DNA of 44,958 nucleotides from a bacterium (GCA_021780155.1 JAJXZH010000033.1:1-44958), one strand, 5' to 3'; positions 1-10,707 are shown, counted from the stretch's first letter. The notes: generated from the letters alone by a model not told the origin. Program-made: numbers and translations.

Positions 1-157
1 TTTGTTTGAGATATTCTGCGGGGTTAAGGATGATTATTACAGCGGCAGTGAGAATGGCTAAGATACCTATTACTACCAATAACTCTATGAGAGTGAAGCT
101 TGTGTTGCTTTTTAAGGATGGAGATTTGTTGTTTATTATTTTAGACGGAGCGTCCAT
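1..157 (-). CDS. Type IV pilin-like prepilin, N-terminal part (truncated by window edge)
   Basis: Minus-strand translation from 157: MDAPSKIINNKSPSLKSNTSFTLIELLVVIGILAILTAAVIIILNPAEYLKQ; classic prepilin FTLIELLVVIGILAIL motif. Absent from ORF track because it runs off the window. Confidence 0.85.
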   Translation of the reverse strand, partial: MDAPSKIINNKSPSLKSNTSFTLIELLVVIGILAILTAAVIIILNPAEYLKQ

Positions 158-253
158 AAGAATATTTTGTTATATTTATTATACTCTATTTTGTAGTTTA
201 TATTTTTTAATTATAACATAATTAAAAAACAAAACAAAAAGGATAAAATTATT

Positions 254-1255
254 TTAAATTTTGAGCAGTTTTGCGGCTTCTTCGGGAAACACGGGATTTA
301 TTTCCACCCCCGTCCCCATTTCAAACCCAGCCGATATGTTTGACTTGGGAACTATTTCCAAATGCCAGTGATAATGATAAAAATTTTTTTTATTAAGAAC
401 AGGAGCGGTGTGAATATAAAAATTATAATCAGGATCTTTTAGATTTTTAGAAATTGATTTTAAAACACTCTTTAAAGCAAGCGATATGTCAGCCAAAATA
501 GAAACGTTTGAATCCTCAAAATAAGGCAGATGAGTTTTAGGAAAAATATTGACTTGATACGGCTCTTTGGCGGCAAAAGGCACAAAAGCGACGACTCCAT
601 TTTGATTATAAACAATCCTTGATTTTTCTTTTAACTCTTGTTTTATAATGTCACAATGTATGCATCGATGATATTTTTGGTGATATTTTTTTGAATAAGA
701 AATGGAACGGCTGACGGAATTTGGAACTACCGGTAAAGCGATAATTTGATAATGAGGGTGAGAAACTGAAGCTCCGGCATTGGGACCAAAATTTTGAAAC
801 ATAGAAACATAAGCAACACATTTATCAACGGACAATTCTTTATATCTTTTGGCCAAAGCCATTAAAACACCGGATGCCATCTTATCGGATAAATCCTTAT
901 AATTTTTATAATGATCTCTGGTGATTAAAATGTCGTGATGCCCCACTCCACTTACCACATCATAAATTCCATGCTTAGAAGAAACGGCGCAAGACAGATG
1001 TCTATGAGTGAGCGTCGGATATTTATTTGGCAAAACCTGAATTTCCCATTTTTCAATTGGTTTATTTTCGGGAAACCAGAAATGAGGGATTTCGTTTCCG
1101 TTTTTTTGAGGATTTTCAAAAGGACAATTCTTTTTTGAAGAAATTTTTCTTTTTATGGACGGAGCGCCAAAATCGTTGGGTCTTTGAATTCTCTTGGGGG
1201 AGATTAAAACCCATTCTCCGGTCGTTGAGTGATATCTAAGCTCGGAACTTTTCAT
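254..1255 (-). CDS. galT: Galactose-1-phosphate uridylyltransferase family protein
   Basis: N-term ELRYHSTTGEWVLISPKR, ASVSHPHYQIIALP active-site motif, HYHWHLEIVPK near the C-terminus. Confidence 0.88.
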   Translation of the reverse strand: MKSSELRYHSTTGEWVLISPKRIQRPNDFGAPSIKRKISSKKNCPFENPQKNGNEIPHFWFPENKPIEKWEIQVLPNKYPTLTHRHLSCAVSSKHGIYDVVSGVGHHDILITRDHYKNYKDLSDKMASGVLMALAKRYKELSVDKCVAYVSMFQNFGPNAGASVSHPHYQIIALPVVPNSVSRSISYSKKYHQKYHRCIHCDIIKQELKEKSRIVYNQNGVVAFVPFAAKEPYQVNIFPKTHLPYFEDSNVSILADISLALKSVLKSISKNLKDPDYNFYIHTAPVLNKKNFYHYHWHLEIVPKSNISAGFEMGTGVEINPVFPEEAAKLLKI

Positions 1256-1331
1256 AATTCAAAATAAAAATATTAAAAATAATGCCAAAAAAATAAAACA
1301 ATCAAAAAATAATTTATTAAATTTTGATTTT

Positions 1332-3314
1332 TTATTTTTTTACTATTCTATTATCATAATACCACTGGAAAACCTTTTTAGCGACCGGAACGGCGTTTAA
1401 ACTCCCCTCTTTAGCGTCTTCTATCATAACCAAAACCGCAATTTGCTTGGGAGCGGATACTTGTGGATCAAAACTCGGATTTCCACTGATATTTTTATCC
1501 GTGTTTATCTGAGTAGCATCCGCGCTTATCTGCGATTCCGAAGGTATGTTATAACCGACAAAAAACGCATTTGTTTTTTGATTGTTTTGGATTTGAGCGC
1601 TTCCGGTTTTGGCGGCAATTTTCATTGGAACATCACTTAGGGTGTGCGAAGTTCCATAATCTTTGGTAACTCCATCCAACATACCCTGCTCAATCTCATT
1701 AAAATGATTGGGATCTTTGGCGCTGATAATATCAAAATGAGGAGTATTTTTATAAACAATATTGCCTTGAGCATCAACTATGTCGTTTGCCAAATAAGGA
1801 ACCGGCATTTTACCTTTATCGGCAATAGAGCAAATATATCTTAAAAGCTCTATTGGGGTGATTCTTAAATCTCCCTGACCGATGGCAACATTATAAGTAT
1901 CTCCAAGGCGCCACGGATTTCCGGTTTCCTTTTCTCTCTCTTGAGGATTGGCCAAAATTCCGGCGGACTCTCCCGGCAAGTCGATACCGGTTGGTAAATT
2001 GATTTCAAATTTTTTCCAATAATCTATTAACCTATCAACACCCAATCCAATTTGACTTCCACCGCCAAATTTGGCATCCGGACTCTTGTCGGTAAATCCG
2101 CCAACTACTTCATAAAAATAAACATTGCTTGAGCGCGCCAAAGCGGAGTACAAATCAACCCACCCCTGAGGACGCCAATCCAAAAATTTTGACGGCTTGT
2201 CGGGATAGTAAGGATTGGGAACTTCTATATATCCTATGGACAGAATTTTTTTTAAGGGATTTATTATGTTGTCTTCCAAAATACCAAAAGACACAAGCGG
2301 TTTTATGGTAGAGCCGGGACTATAAAGACCGGAGATTACCCGATTAAAAGTCGGCTTATTTTTATCGACGAATATCTGTCCGGTCAAATTATTATTATCA
2401 AAACTCGGCAAGCTAACCATCGAAAGAATTTCTCCGGTTTGAGGATCCATCACTATTCCGGCTCCGGCAACTCTTCCCAGTGATGCCAATTGGTCCTGCA
2501 TCGCTTTATAAAAATAATCCTGGAGGCCGGCGTCCAAAGTTAAATTAACCGAATCTCCACCTATTGGATTATTTAACGTTTTGTTTTCAAGCAAATTTCC
2601 TCTGGCATCTTTATACGAAATTTCAACCCCGTTGGTTCCCGTAAGATATTTATTATATTCCAACTCTATCCCCGATTTTCCAATTTCATCATTTAAATTT
2701 AAATCCTTATTTTGATTCAAATCCGTCTGATTAACCAATCCGGTATAACCAACGATATGGGAAAAAATCGGCCCTTCCAGATACTGCCTTTTGTAGCTAT
2801 TTTCTATGACTACCGATTGCAGATTCAATTTTTTTAGGGCTATAACTTCCGACAATGGGACGTCTTGGATTATCGGAAGATATGCTTGAGTTTCCAAATC
2901 TATTGAAGCAATTTCTTGTTTAACCAAAGCAATGTCAAAAGGCGCCGCATTGTTTATTTGATTCAAAATGTCGTCAAGTGAATTCCTATTTTTTAAGAGT
3001 TCGGAAAGGTTAAGCGCCACATTAAAATTCGGCTGATTGGAAACCAAAATATTCCCATTTCTGTCGTAGATAATCCCTCGTGGAGCTTTCAAAATAGTTT
3101 CTTGTCCGGCATTTGCCAAAGCTCTCGATTGATAATTTGTTCCCAAGAAAACTTGAAACCAAACCAATCTGGATAGAGCCAATAAAATAATTGAAATTAA
3201 AATCCAGCCAAAAACGGCAAAAACTTTTTCCGAGAGAGGACGCTCAACCATCCCCAAATCTTGAGACAGGCCGTCAACTATTGATTCTTCTAAAAATATT
3301 TCTTTTTTATCCAT
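1332..3314 (-). CDS. mrdA: Penicillin-binding protein 2 (transpeptidase)
   Basis: APRGIIYDRNG, SPGSTIKP (SxxK), SSN, KTGSAQ (KTG) motifs; directly downstream of mreC/mreD-like genes. Confidence 0.9.
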   Translation of the reverse strand: MDKKEIFLEESIVDGLSQDLGMVERPLSEKVFAVFGWILISIILLALSRLVWFQVFLGTNYQSRALANAGQETILKAPRGIIYDRNGNILVSNQPNFNVALNLSELLKNRNSLDDILNQINNAAPFDIALVKQEIASIDLETQAYLPIIQDVPLSEVIALKKLNLQSVVIENSYKRQYLEGPIFSHIVGYTGLVNQTDLNQNKDLNLNDEIGKSGIELEYNKYLTGTNGVEISYKDARGNLLENKTLNNPIGGDSVNLTLDAGLQDYFYKAMQDQLASLGRVAGAGIVMDPQTGEILSMVSLPSFDNNNLTGQIFVDKNKPTFNRVISGLYSPGSTIKPLVSFGILEDNIINPLKKILSIGYIEVPNPYYPDKPSKFLDWRPQGWVDLYSALARSSNVYFYEVVGGFTDKSPDAKFGGGSQIGLGVDRLIDYWKKFEINLPTGIDLPGESAGILANPQEREKETGNPWRLGDTYNVAIGQGDLRITPIELLRYICSIADKGKMPVPYLANDIVDAQGNIVYKNTPHFDIISAKDPNHFNEIEQGMLDGVTKDYGTSHTLSDVPMKIAAKTGSAQIQNNQKTNAFFVGYNIPSESQISADATQINTDKNISGNPSFDPQVSAPKQIAVLVMIEDAKEGSLNAVPVAKKVFQWYYDNRIVKK

Positions 3315-3769
3315 AATCCGAAAGCAAATAATAATTCTTCAACGATTATGTTATAGATAAATTCCATGAAAAAAACAAGGTAGTCCACATGGTTAAGAGA
3401 AACCAACGACAGCCAAAAAACCGATTGAATCAAAAAAACCATAGAAATTCTGACTGCTAATATCTTTTTAAATATGAAAAAATTTGTGATAACAAAAGAA
3501 ATAATCCCCAAAATAAACAAGATGGCATATTCCCAAATCAAGAAAGGGGTAAATTTAAGCCAAAATTCTTCGGCAATCAAAAACAACAAAAACAATCCCC
3601 AATCATCAACCAAAAAAGAAATAACGATTGGAGTAATAATAAAAATATTCGGCTTAATTCCGGAGGATGAAAAATCAATCAAAGAAAGAACAATTGCCGC
3701 CAAAAAAATAAAAAAAGCGGCTGCAAACTCCTTTTTAAAATTGGCATTATTTTTTAACAACATAAACAT
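3290..3769 (-). CDS. MreD-like rod-shape membrane protein
   Basis: Small multi-TM protein between mreC and mrdA; call based mostly on synteny. Confidence 0.6.
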   Translation of the reverse strand: MFMLLKNNANFKKEFAAAFFIFLAAIVLSLIDFSSSGIKPNIFIITPIVISFLVDDWGLFLLFLIAEEFWLKFTPFLIWEYAILFILGIISFVITNFFIFKKILAVRISMVFLIQSVFWLSLVSLNHVDYLVFFMEFIYNIIVEELLFAFGLWIKKKYF

Positions 3770-4424
3770 TATTAATATCGCTTAGAGCATAAGATAAATC
3801 TATTTGGGCTTTAAAAAACGCTCCAGTGGAATCTTCTCCAACGTTTTTAACCGAACCAATTAATAATCCGTAAGGCAAGTCCTTTGATGCCGAATAAATC
3901 GGGTCCCCGACGGAAACTTGTTTGGTTTTATCAATCAATCCCACTTGTGGCGAAACCCCTCCGGTTAAAAGACCGTCAATTCCACTTTTCCCTATTTTTA
4001 CAGGCAAAGAATAAGACGGATCAAAAATAGTTATAACCTCGCTGGAATCGTCATAAATGGAAGATATCTGACCAATTAAAATCGTTTTAGAAAACATCAC
4101 CGGATCGCCCAGAGCAATCCCGTCGTTTTTGCCCAAATTTATATATATTCTGTTTTTTACATCAAATGGATAAAGAGAGAAAATTTTGGCGTAAACATAT
4201 TTTGAATCAGAAGGAAGAGAATATGAATTTTGGATTGCCGAAAGCTCTCCTTTCAAATCACTGTTTTCTTTTTTTAAATTTTCAATTTCGTTTAAAACCG
4301 AAGGCAATGAAAATATTTTTACCACCGAATTAAAAAATCCGTATGGTTTTGAGAAAAAAAATGGCGTAGCGATTATCAAAAAAACGACAATCACCAATAT
4401 TAAAACAACGGCGGATTTTTTCAT
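3747..4424 (-). CDS. mreC: Rod shape-determining protein MreC
   Basis: N-terminal TM, coiled coil, KNRIYINLGKNDGIALGDPVM and later beta-domain typical of MreC; adjacent to mreB. Confidence 0.88.
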   Translation of the reverse strand: MKKSAVVLILVIVVFLIIATPFFFSKPYGFFNSVVKIFSLPSVLNEIENLKKENSDLKGELSAIQNSYSLPSDSKYVYAKIFSLYPFDVKNRIYINLGKNDGIALGDPVMFSKTILIGQISSIYDDSSEVITIFDPSYSLPVKIGKSGIDGLLTGGVSPQVGLIDKTKQVSVGDPIYSASKDLPYGLLIGSVKNVGEDSTGAFFKAQIDLSYALSDINNVYVVKK

Positions 4425-4442
4425 TATTTTTCAAATTTAAAA

Positions 4443-5483
4443 TTACTCTATGGTTATGGGCTTGACCGAAAGAGCAAAAAACTTTTTATGGTTTTCAATA
4501 TTTTCGGCGGCTATTCCCGTTCCCCTAACAACGCAAGTGAGCGGATCATCAACGGAAATTGTTTTAACTCCTATTTCTTTTTCAATCAAATCACTGAGTC
4601 CTTTAAGCAAGCTTCCTCCTCCCGAAAGATAAAGCCCGTTATTTAAAACATCTCCAGCAAGTTCCGGGGGGGTTTTTTCGACGGTATCTTTTATCGCCTC
4701 TATTATCTGTCTAACTGAGGGCATAAGCGCCATTCTCGCCTGAGAGTCCTTTATAATTGTCTCCTTGGGAAGTCCAGACGAAAGGTCTCTTCCGGATATT
4801 TTTATTTCAATCGGCTTTCCCATATTGATCGCCGAACCGATTTCTATTTTTATTTTTTCGGCAGTCGGCTCTCCAATTGCCATTTTAAAATCATCGTGAA
4901 CATATTGAGCTATATCATTATTCATTTTATCGCCGGCAATTTTCAAACTTTTTGAAACAACTACTCCTCCCATAGAAACGATGGCGATTTCGCAAGTGCC
5001 TCCACCAATATCAACTACCATATGAGCCGTTGGTTCGTTTATTGGCAGATTGGCGCCAAGCAAAGCGGCAATCGGCTCTTCAATCAAATAAGCCACGGAA
5101 GCGCCGGAGGATACGATAGCGTCTTCCACGGACTTTCTCTCAACTTCAGTCAAGTTGGTTGGAATCGCGACAATCGCTCTAATATAATTAAAAAGACGAT
5201 CTTTTTTTATCTTTTTTATAAAATATTTTAAAATTTCTTGAGCCATTTCGAAGTCGGAAATGACACCATTAACAAGTGGCTTTATAACATCAATGTGAAC
5301 CGGAGTTCTGCCCATCATTCTTTTAGCTTCATTGCCAATAGCCAAAACTTGGCCGGTTTTATTATTCACGGCAATCATTGTCGGTTCATTGAAAATAACC
5401 CCTTCACCCTTCAAATAAACAAGCGAATTGGCTGTTCCCAAATCAACTCCAATATCGGTTTTTATCCCTTTAAATAACTTCAT
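4443..5483 (-). CDS. mreB: Rod shape-determining protein MreB (copy 1, in mreBCD operon)
   Basis: DIGVDLGTANSLVYLKGEG, VVDIGGGTCEIAIVS, LSGGGSLLKGL; start set at MKLFKGIKTDIG (ORF track start 5495). Confidence 0.93.
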   Translation of the reverse strand: MKLFKGIKTDIGVDLGTANSLVYLKGEGVIFNEPTMIAVNNKTGQVLAIGNEAKRMMGRTPVHIDVIKPLVNGVISDFEMAQEILKYFIKKIKKDRLFNYIRAIVAIPTNLTEVERKSVEDAIVSSGASVAYLIEEPIAALLGANLPINEPTAHMVVDIGGGTCEIAIVSMGGVVVSKSLKIAGDKMNNDIAQYVHDDFKMAIGEPTAEKIKIEIGSAINMGKPIEIKISGRDLSSGLPKETIIKDSQARMALMPSVRQIIEAIKDTVEKTPPELAGDVLNNGLYLSGGGSLLKGLSDLIEKEIGVKTISVDDPLTCVVRGTGIAAENIENHKKFFALSVKPITIE

Positions 5484-6738
5484 TTTTAATACCACTACAA
5501 TACTTTTTTATAAAAGAAAAATCAACTATTTCACTTTTTGATTCATTTCTTTTTTTAAACTCTATTTTGGAACCGGTTTTCTGACTCACTATCAATCTGA
5601 CGGGGATTCCAATCAAATCACTTTCGGCAAATTTTTCTCCGGCTGATTTTTCTTTTCTATCATCAAACAAAACCTCAACTCCCATTTTTAAAAGTTTCGA
5701 ATAAATTTTTAACGCTCTGTCAAAAATTTTTTTGTTCTCTTTTTCTTCATTTGAAGACAAGGCAATTAAATGAATTTGAAACGGCGCCACCGAATTGGGC
5801 CAAATCAATCCTCTATCATCATAAGAGATCTCGGCAATTGTCCCCATCAATCTTGAAGTGCCAATCCCATAACATCCCATAATAACCAATTTTTCCTCTC
5901 CATCTTTATCTCTAAATTTAAGTTTGAACGGTTCCGAATATTTGGTATTCAATTTAAAAATATTACCCACCTCAATACCCTTTCCAAGAATTAGAGGTGC
6001 TCCGCATTTAGGACACAAATCTCCGCTTTTTGAGCTATTTATCTCGCTATTTTGAGCAAAATGACATTTTTTGCAATAGATAATGGAATCTTCTCCATTT
6101 TCTGAAAGCGCTTGAAATTCATGAGAATATTTTGAAAATGTTCCACCCGATGCCTCCACCAATAAAGCATCAAGTCCGACTCTCTTGTATATTTTTTGAT
6201 AAGCAATGATGGCCTTGGAATAATACTTTTCCAAATCCGATTCGTCGGCGTGGAAAGAGTACAAATCCTTCATCATAAATTCTCTTCCTCTTAGTATTCC
6301 CGATTTTGCCCGTGGCTCATCTCTAAATTTAGTTTGTATTTGATATAAACCAAAAGGCAAATCCTTGTAAGAAAAAATCGCTTTTTGAGCCAAAGGAACA
6401 ACTATCTCTTCATGAGTCGGTCCAAGAGCAAATTCTTTTTTATCGCGCGAAATAATTTTAAACAAGGCCTCAAAAGTTGACCATCTTCCGGTTTGTTGCC
6501 AATTTTCTTTAGGATTTAAAGCTGGCATTAAAATCTCTTGGGCGCCAATAGCATTTATTTCCTCCCTGACAATGTTGTTAATTTTGTTTAAAACTCTAAG
6601 CCCAAAAGGAAGATATGAGTAAACTCCGGCCATTAGCTTGTCCACAAAACCCGCCCTAATCAAAACCTTAGCATTGTATGATTCTTCGTCTTTGGGAAAT
6701 TCTTTACGGACAAAATTTGGGATTTGAGATTGCAACAT
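5470..6738 (-). CDS. proS: Proline--tRNA ligase, short form apparently lacking the INS editing domain
   Basis: Class II motifs (FRDEPRAKSGILRGREFMMKDLYSFH; GCYGIGTSRLMGTIAE), GPTHEEIVVPL; 422 aa. Confidence 0.9.
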   Translation of the reverse strand: MLQSQIPNFVRKEFPKDEESYNAKVLIRAGFVDKLMAGVYSYLPFGLRVLNKINNIVREEINAIGAQEILMPALNPKENWQQTGRWSTFEALFKIISRDKKEFALGPTHEEIVVPLAQKAIFSYKDLPFGLYQIQTKFRDEPRAKSGILRGREFMMKDLYSFHADESDLEKYYSKAIIAYQKIYKRVGLDALLVEASGGTFSKYSHEFQALSENGEDSIIYCKKCHFAQNSEINSSKSGDLCPKCGAPLILGKGIEVGNIFKLNTKYSEPFKLKFRDKDGEEKLVIMGCYGIGTSRLMGTIAEISYDDRGLIWPNSVAPFQIHLIALSSNEEKENKKIFDRALKIYSKLLKMGVEVLFDDRKEKSAGEKFAESDLIGIPVRLIVSQKTGSKIEFKKRNESKSEIVDFSFIKKYCSGIKNEVI

Positions 6739-6780
6739 ATTTTTATTTGGTAAACATTATCATTAAAAAACAATTAAAAA

Positions 6781-7923
6781 TCAATGAAAAAGTCTGACAA
6801 CATCTTGAATGCTGGCGGCCAAAACCAAAGTCAGAAGAAGAGCAAAACCTATGCCATTTATCCATTGCTGAGTTCTTAATTTAACCGGAGAACCCTTTAT
6901 CTTTTCTATAATCAAAAACAAAACCCTTCCCCCATCAAGCGCAGGAAATGGAAAAATGTTTAGCGCCGCCAAGTTAAGTGAAATGAAGGCGACTAAATTT
7001 GCAAGATATCCAACTCCCAAACTGGTGGCTTGAGAGGTCGCTTGAAATATTCCAACCGGACCGGAAATATATTTAAAAAGATTCGGTCCATAGAAAAATC
7101 CAATAATCAAATCAAATAAAGTCGTGTAAATCATCAAGAATATTTTAAAAGAAACTTTGGTCGCATCCCAAATGGCATTAAAAAACGACTCCTTTTGAAC
7201 TCCTCCCGACGACAAAGCAACACCAAGAGGCCCCTCTCCGGCAGGAACGTTGACTCTCGGGACAACTTCAACTGTTCTTGAACCACTCCCATTTTGAACA
7301 GTCAAAGAGATTTTATCGCCCTTGTGGCTATTGATAAAAGAAATGAAAGAATCAGCCGAAGAATACCCGACAATTTTATCTCCATCTTTAATTCCCGCCG
7401 AATAAGCCGGGGAATCTTTTACCACCTGAGAAACAACAACTACCGGCTTGGTCCCAATGATAAAAACTATGACTAAAATGAGCCAGCCCAAAATAAAGTT
7501 CATTGCCACTCCGGAAACCAAAACAATAATTCTTTGCCATATCGGTTTTGAAGAAAAATATCTTTCCTTCGGAATTTTTAAATTCTCGTCTATCTCGGTA
7601 ATTTTTTCATCAATGATTATTTCTTTGTCGTCAAGCTTGATGGCCTCTATAATTTCCTTTTGAGAAACAACTTGTTCGCCTAAATTAGCATCTTCTTCGC
7701 TCTCTCCGTCTTCTCCGGCAATTTTAACAAATCCGCCCAAAGGAACGGCATTAATAGTCCAAAGGGTTTCTTTTTTCTTCCATCCTTTTATTTTAGGAGG
7801 GAAGCCAAAACCAAATTCCTGAACATACATTTTAAATTTTTTGGCGGATAAAAAATGCCCAAATTCATGGACTAAAACCAAAATCGCCAGAATGGCAATA
7901 AAAATTATTATATTTAATATCAT
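6781..7923 (-). CDS. rseP: RIP / site-2 zinc metalloprotease with PDZ domain
   Basis: LVLVHEFGHFLSAKK (HExxH), PDZ-like SPAYSAGIKDGDKI, NIFPFPALDGGR. Confidence 0.9.
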   Translation of the reverse strand: MILNIIIFIAILAILVLVHEFGHFLSAKKFKMYVQEFGFGFPPKIKGWKKKETLWTINAVPLGGFVKIAGEDGESEEDANLGEQVVSQKEIIEAIKLDDKEIIIDEKITEIDENLKIPKERYFSSKPIWQRIIVLVSGVAMNFILGWLILVIVFIIGTKPVVVVSQVVKDSPAYSAGIKDGDKIVGYSSADSFISFINSHKGDKISLTVQNGSGSRTVEVVPRVNVPAGEGPLGVALSSGGVQKESFFNAIWDATKVSFKIFLMIYTTLFDLIIGFFYGPNLFKYISGPVGIFQATSQATSLGVGYLANLVAFISLNLAALNIFPFPALDGGRVLFLIIEKIKGSPVKLRTQQWINGIGFALLLTLVLAASIQDVVRLFH

Positions 7924-7926
7924 AAG

Positions 7927-8475
7927 TTATTCGTTTATTTCTTTTGTCTTTTTTTCAAGCAAGCCATCAATATCGGAATTGAATTTGTCCATCATTTTTT
8001 GAAATTCCTGATTCAATTCAAAACGATCATCTTCGGTTACCTCTTTTGTTTTTTCCAAATCGTTTAGATGTTTTTTAATTTCATCTCTTGTCGTTCTTGA
8101 TTTTATTCTTGTTTCTTCCGCTTTGGATTTAACCGCTTTTATCAGATCATTTTTTCTTTCTTGAGTTAACGAGGGAAGATTGGCGTGAATTGTATTTCCG
8201 TCATTTGAAGCATTGATATTGAGACGAGAAGAAATCTCTTTGACTATTGCCGAAACGGCATTTGCGTCCCAGACATTTATTTGAATTTCTCTGGGAGGAA
8301 CAATCATTATTGAGCCAAGCTGTTTTATGGGAAGTTTTTGACCATAATATTCAACTTGAATTTCTTCAACCATGGCCGGTGACGGCCGAGAACCTCGAAT
8401 CAACGCAATTTCATCCTTAAAGAATTTTATGGTTTCTGAAAGTTTTGACTCTAATTCTTTTTTTAATTCGTCCAT
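7927..8475 (-). CDS. frr: Ribosome recycling factor
   Basis: IRGSRPSPAMVEEIQVEYYGQKLPIKQLGSI..., PSLTQERKNDLIKAVK; start set at MDELKKELE. Confidence 0.93.
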   Translation of the reverse strand: MDELKKELESKLSETIKFFKDEIALIRGSRPSPAMVEEIQVEYYGQKLPIKQLGSIMIVPPREIQINVWDANAVSAIVKEISSRLNINASNDGNTIHANLPSLTQERKNDLIKAVKSKAEETRIKSRTTRDEIKKHLNDLEKTKEVTEDDRFELNQEFQKMMDKFNSDIDGLLEKKTKEINE

Positions 8476-8514
8476 AAGATAAATATACCCCATAGAAAAT
8501 ATAAAATCAAAGCA

Positions 8515-8542
8515 TCAAAAAACGGGCTAGGTGCCCGTTAAA
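8515..8542 (-). terminator. Intrinsic terminator upstream of frr
   Basis: Minus strand AACGGGC-ACCTA-GCCCGTT followed by TTTT tract. Confidence 0.7.
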
Positions 8543-8675
8543 GATGTCTCATTTAGATCTACTTTGAGGTTTAAATGGTTATTTATTGCACATTAAAGGC
8601 ATTGACTGAATTTATAACGAGACAAGCCTAATCCGTTTTTTGCAAAATTATTTTTCCCAAAAAATTTGGAGCGTT

Positions 8676-9743
8676 TTACATACTTAAAATCGTTCTTCCT
8701 CCGGAAAAATAAAATTGAGAAACCTTGAATTGATTATTCATTTCCGTAATTTTCCAATTTTCTCCGCCATCATAACTCATATAAAGATTCTGTCCGGAAG
8801 CAACATAAAGCGCTCCGTTATTCCAACCGATGGCATCAATTTGCTTTTTTAATATCGGAATGTGTTTTAACAAAGAAAAACTATCCCCTCCATCATAACT
8901 GACTTGAATTCCACTGCCGGTTAAAACATAAATAACTCCTCTGCCAAAAGCGACATTTTTTGCCGGACTGGATCCAAAGAACCATCCTCCGGGTATTTTA
9001 ATTCCCGTAAAGCTGGCACTCAAATTGGCTCCTTTTTTGAAAGATCCGTCTTTAAGCAAAAGATAGAAATTTCCATCTCCGGGATAATAAATTTTTATTA
9101 CCGGCGATGAGAAAGCATTAACTACTCGAGTTTCTCCGTTTAGTAAATTATATCTAATTATCTGGCCGGTTGACATTCCAAAATACAAATAATTTCCAGA
9201 CCTATAAATATCGTAAGCGGCTTCTCCGTCAAAATCCATAAGTTTTTTGAGGTGAAAGAAATAATCCCAAGTTTGATAGACCGTTCCTTTTCCATTAGAA
9301 AAAACGGAGATAAAGAAGTCCTCTCCATTTCCGGAAGCGGGAAGCGTTTTAAAAACAAACGACTGGCTGTTTATCTCGTTATTGGAGCTGTTGAATCTAT
9401 CCCAAGTAAGCCCCCCGTCACGACTCAAAAATAATCCATGATCGGTTCCCATCCAAAACATATTATTTTTAAGATAACTACTGATATCAAAAATCTTGGT
9501 TCTATTATTTATATCCAATATGTCCTGATGAAAATTTTTGAAATTATCAAAAGTTATCAAAACCTGTCCAACATTGGAACTCCAATCGGTTTCAACCGCG
9601 GCAAATACCGAAGCGAACAAATCCGAAGGATTGGCAAAGGAGGTTAAATTCCCCGAAGAAATGCTATTGATTAAAGAAAGCCCGATGAACGCGCCAATGA
9701 TTCCAACTATTAAGAGTCCGATAAAATAGATTTTGTCGTCCAT
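8676..9743 (-). CDS. Membrane-anchored BNR/Ycf48-like beta-propeller protein
   Basis: N-terminal TM plus repeated D(H)G...SRDGGLTWDRF / SYDGGDSFSLL / SYDGGENWKIT blades. Confidence 0.75.
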   Translation of the reverse strand: MDDKIYFIGLLIVGIIGAFIGLSLINSISSGNLTSFANPSDLFASVFAAVETDWSSNVGQVLITFDNFKNFHQDILDINNRTKIFDISSYLKNNMFWMGTDHGLFLSRDGGLTWDRFNSSNNEINSQSFVFKTLPASGNGEDFFISVFSNGKGTVYQTWDYFFHLKKLMDFDGEAAYDIYRSGNYLYFGMSTGQIIRYNLLNGETRVVNAFSSPVIKIYYPGDGNFYLLLKDGSFKKGANLSASFTGIKIPGGWFFGSSPAKNVAFGRGVIYVLTGSGIQVSYDGGDSFSLLKHIPILKKQIDAIGWNNGALYVASGQNLYMSYDGGENWKITEMNNQFKVSQFYFSGGRTILSM

Positions 9744-10609
9744 AATATATTTTTTATATGAATTCTTTTATTAACTGCCAGAGATTCCATTCTGGCGATT
9801 TCCTGATTGATATTTTTACAAAGTTTTGGTTCTTTTTTGAAAAATGGTCTGACTTTTTCCACTATCTCTTTAAAGAAAACATCCAGAGATTCGGGAGATT
9901 TTTCGAACATTTTTAATAAATCGTCAACTATATTTTCTAAAGCTCTTTTTTCCGAATTTTTCTTATTGGTAAAATTCTTTATAGCCAATGAGATTTCCTT
10001 TGAAGATTTATCGTCTTGAGACAACATAACCGCTCTCCCAATCCTGCCATATGATTTCTTAGCTATGCTCTTTGCTTCATTTTCACCAATTTTACCATAT
10101 TTAACCAAAAAGTCAAGTATCATGCTTTCGGGCAATGTTTTGAAGTAAATAGACTGCATTCTTGATACCAAAGTTGGTAAAAAATCCGCTTTATCCTTAG
10201 CGGTTATAATAATGAGCGAGTTTTTAGGGGGGCTCTCAACTATTTTAAGCAAAGCGTTCTGAGCTTGATCGGTAAGCCATTTAGCATCTCTAATAATGAC
10301 TATTCTATAAGGAGAGGAGACGGCTGTTTTATATAAAAATCTTTCCACTTCCCTGACGGCATCAATACCAACACTTTCTTTGTTATTTTGAAAATCGCCT
10401 GAATTATCCGAAAAATCAACGATTAAAGTTTCGTTCAAAATTTTTTCCGGTTTTGAAAATTTTTTGGTTTCTATGTAGTTGGCCAAATATTCGGCAAATA
10501 AAAATTTTCCCGTTTGAGGTTCACCAAAAAACAAATAGGAATGAAATAACTCTCTATTGTCCGCCAAACGTTTAAAATCTTTTATAAGGCTATCGCGGCC
10601 GTAAATCAT
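9710..10609 (-). CDS. holB: DNA polymerase III delta'-like subunit
   Basis: SYLFFGEPQTGKF, DAVREVERFLYKTAVSSPYRIVIIRDAKWLTDQAQNALLKIVESPP typical of clamp-loader delta'. Confidence 0.82.
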   Translation of the reverse strand: MIYGRDSLIKDFKRLADNRELFHSYLFFGEPQTGKFLFAEYLANYIETKKFSKPEKILNETLIVDFSDNSGDFQNNKESVGIDAVREVERFLYKTAVSSPYRIVIIRDAKWLTDQAQNALLKIVESPPKNSLIIITAKDKADFLPTLVSRMQSIYFKTLPESMILDFLVKYGKIGENEAKSIAKKSYGRIGRAVMLSQDDKSSKEISLAIKNFTNKKNSEKRALENIVDDLLKMFEKSPESLDVFFKEIVEKVRPFFKKEPKLCKNINQEIARMESLAVNKRIHIKNILWTTKSILSDS

Positions 10610-10707
10610 AAATCAAAATTAAAAAATAAAATATAAAAAATAAATATTGAAATTAAAAATAATTATCACAATTTAATGTCTTAAATCGTATTTCAATTTT
10701 TAAAATT

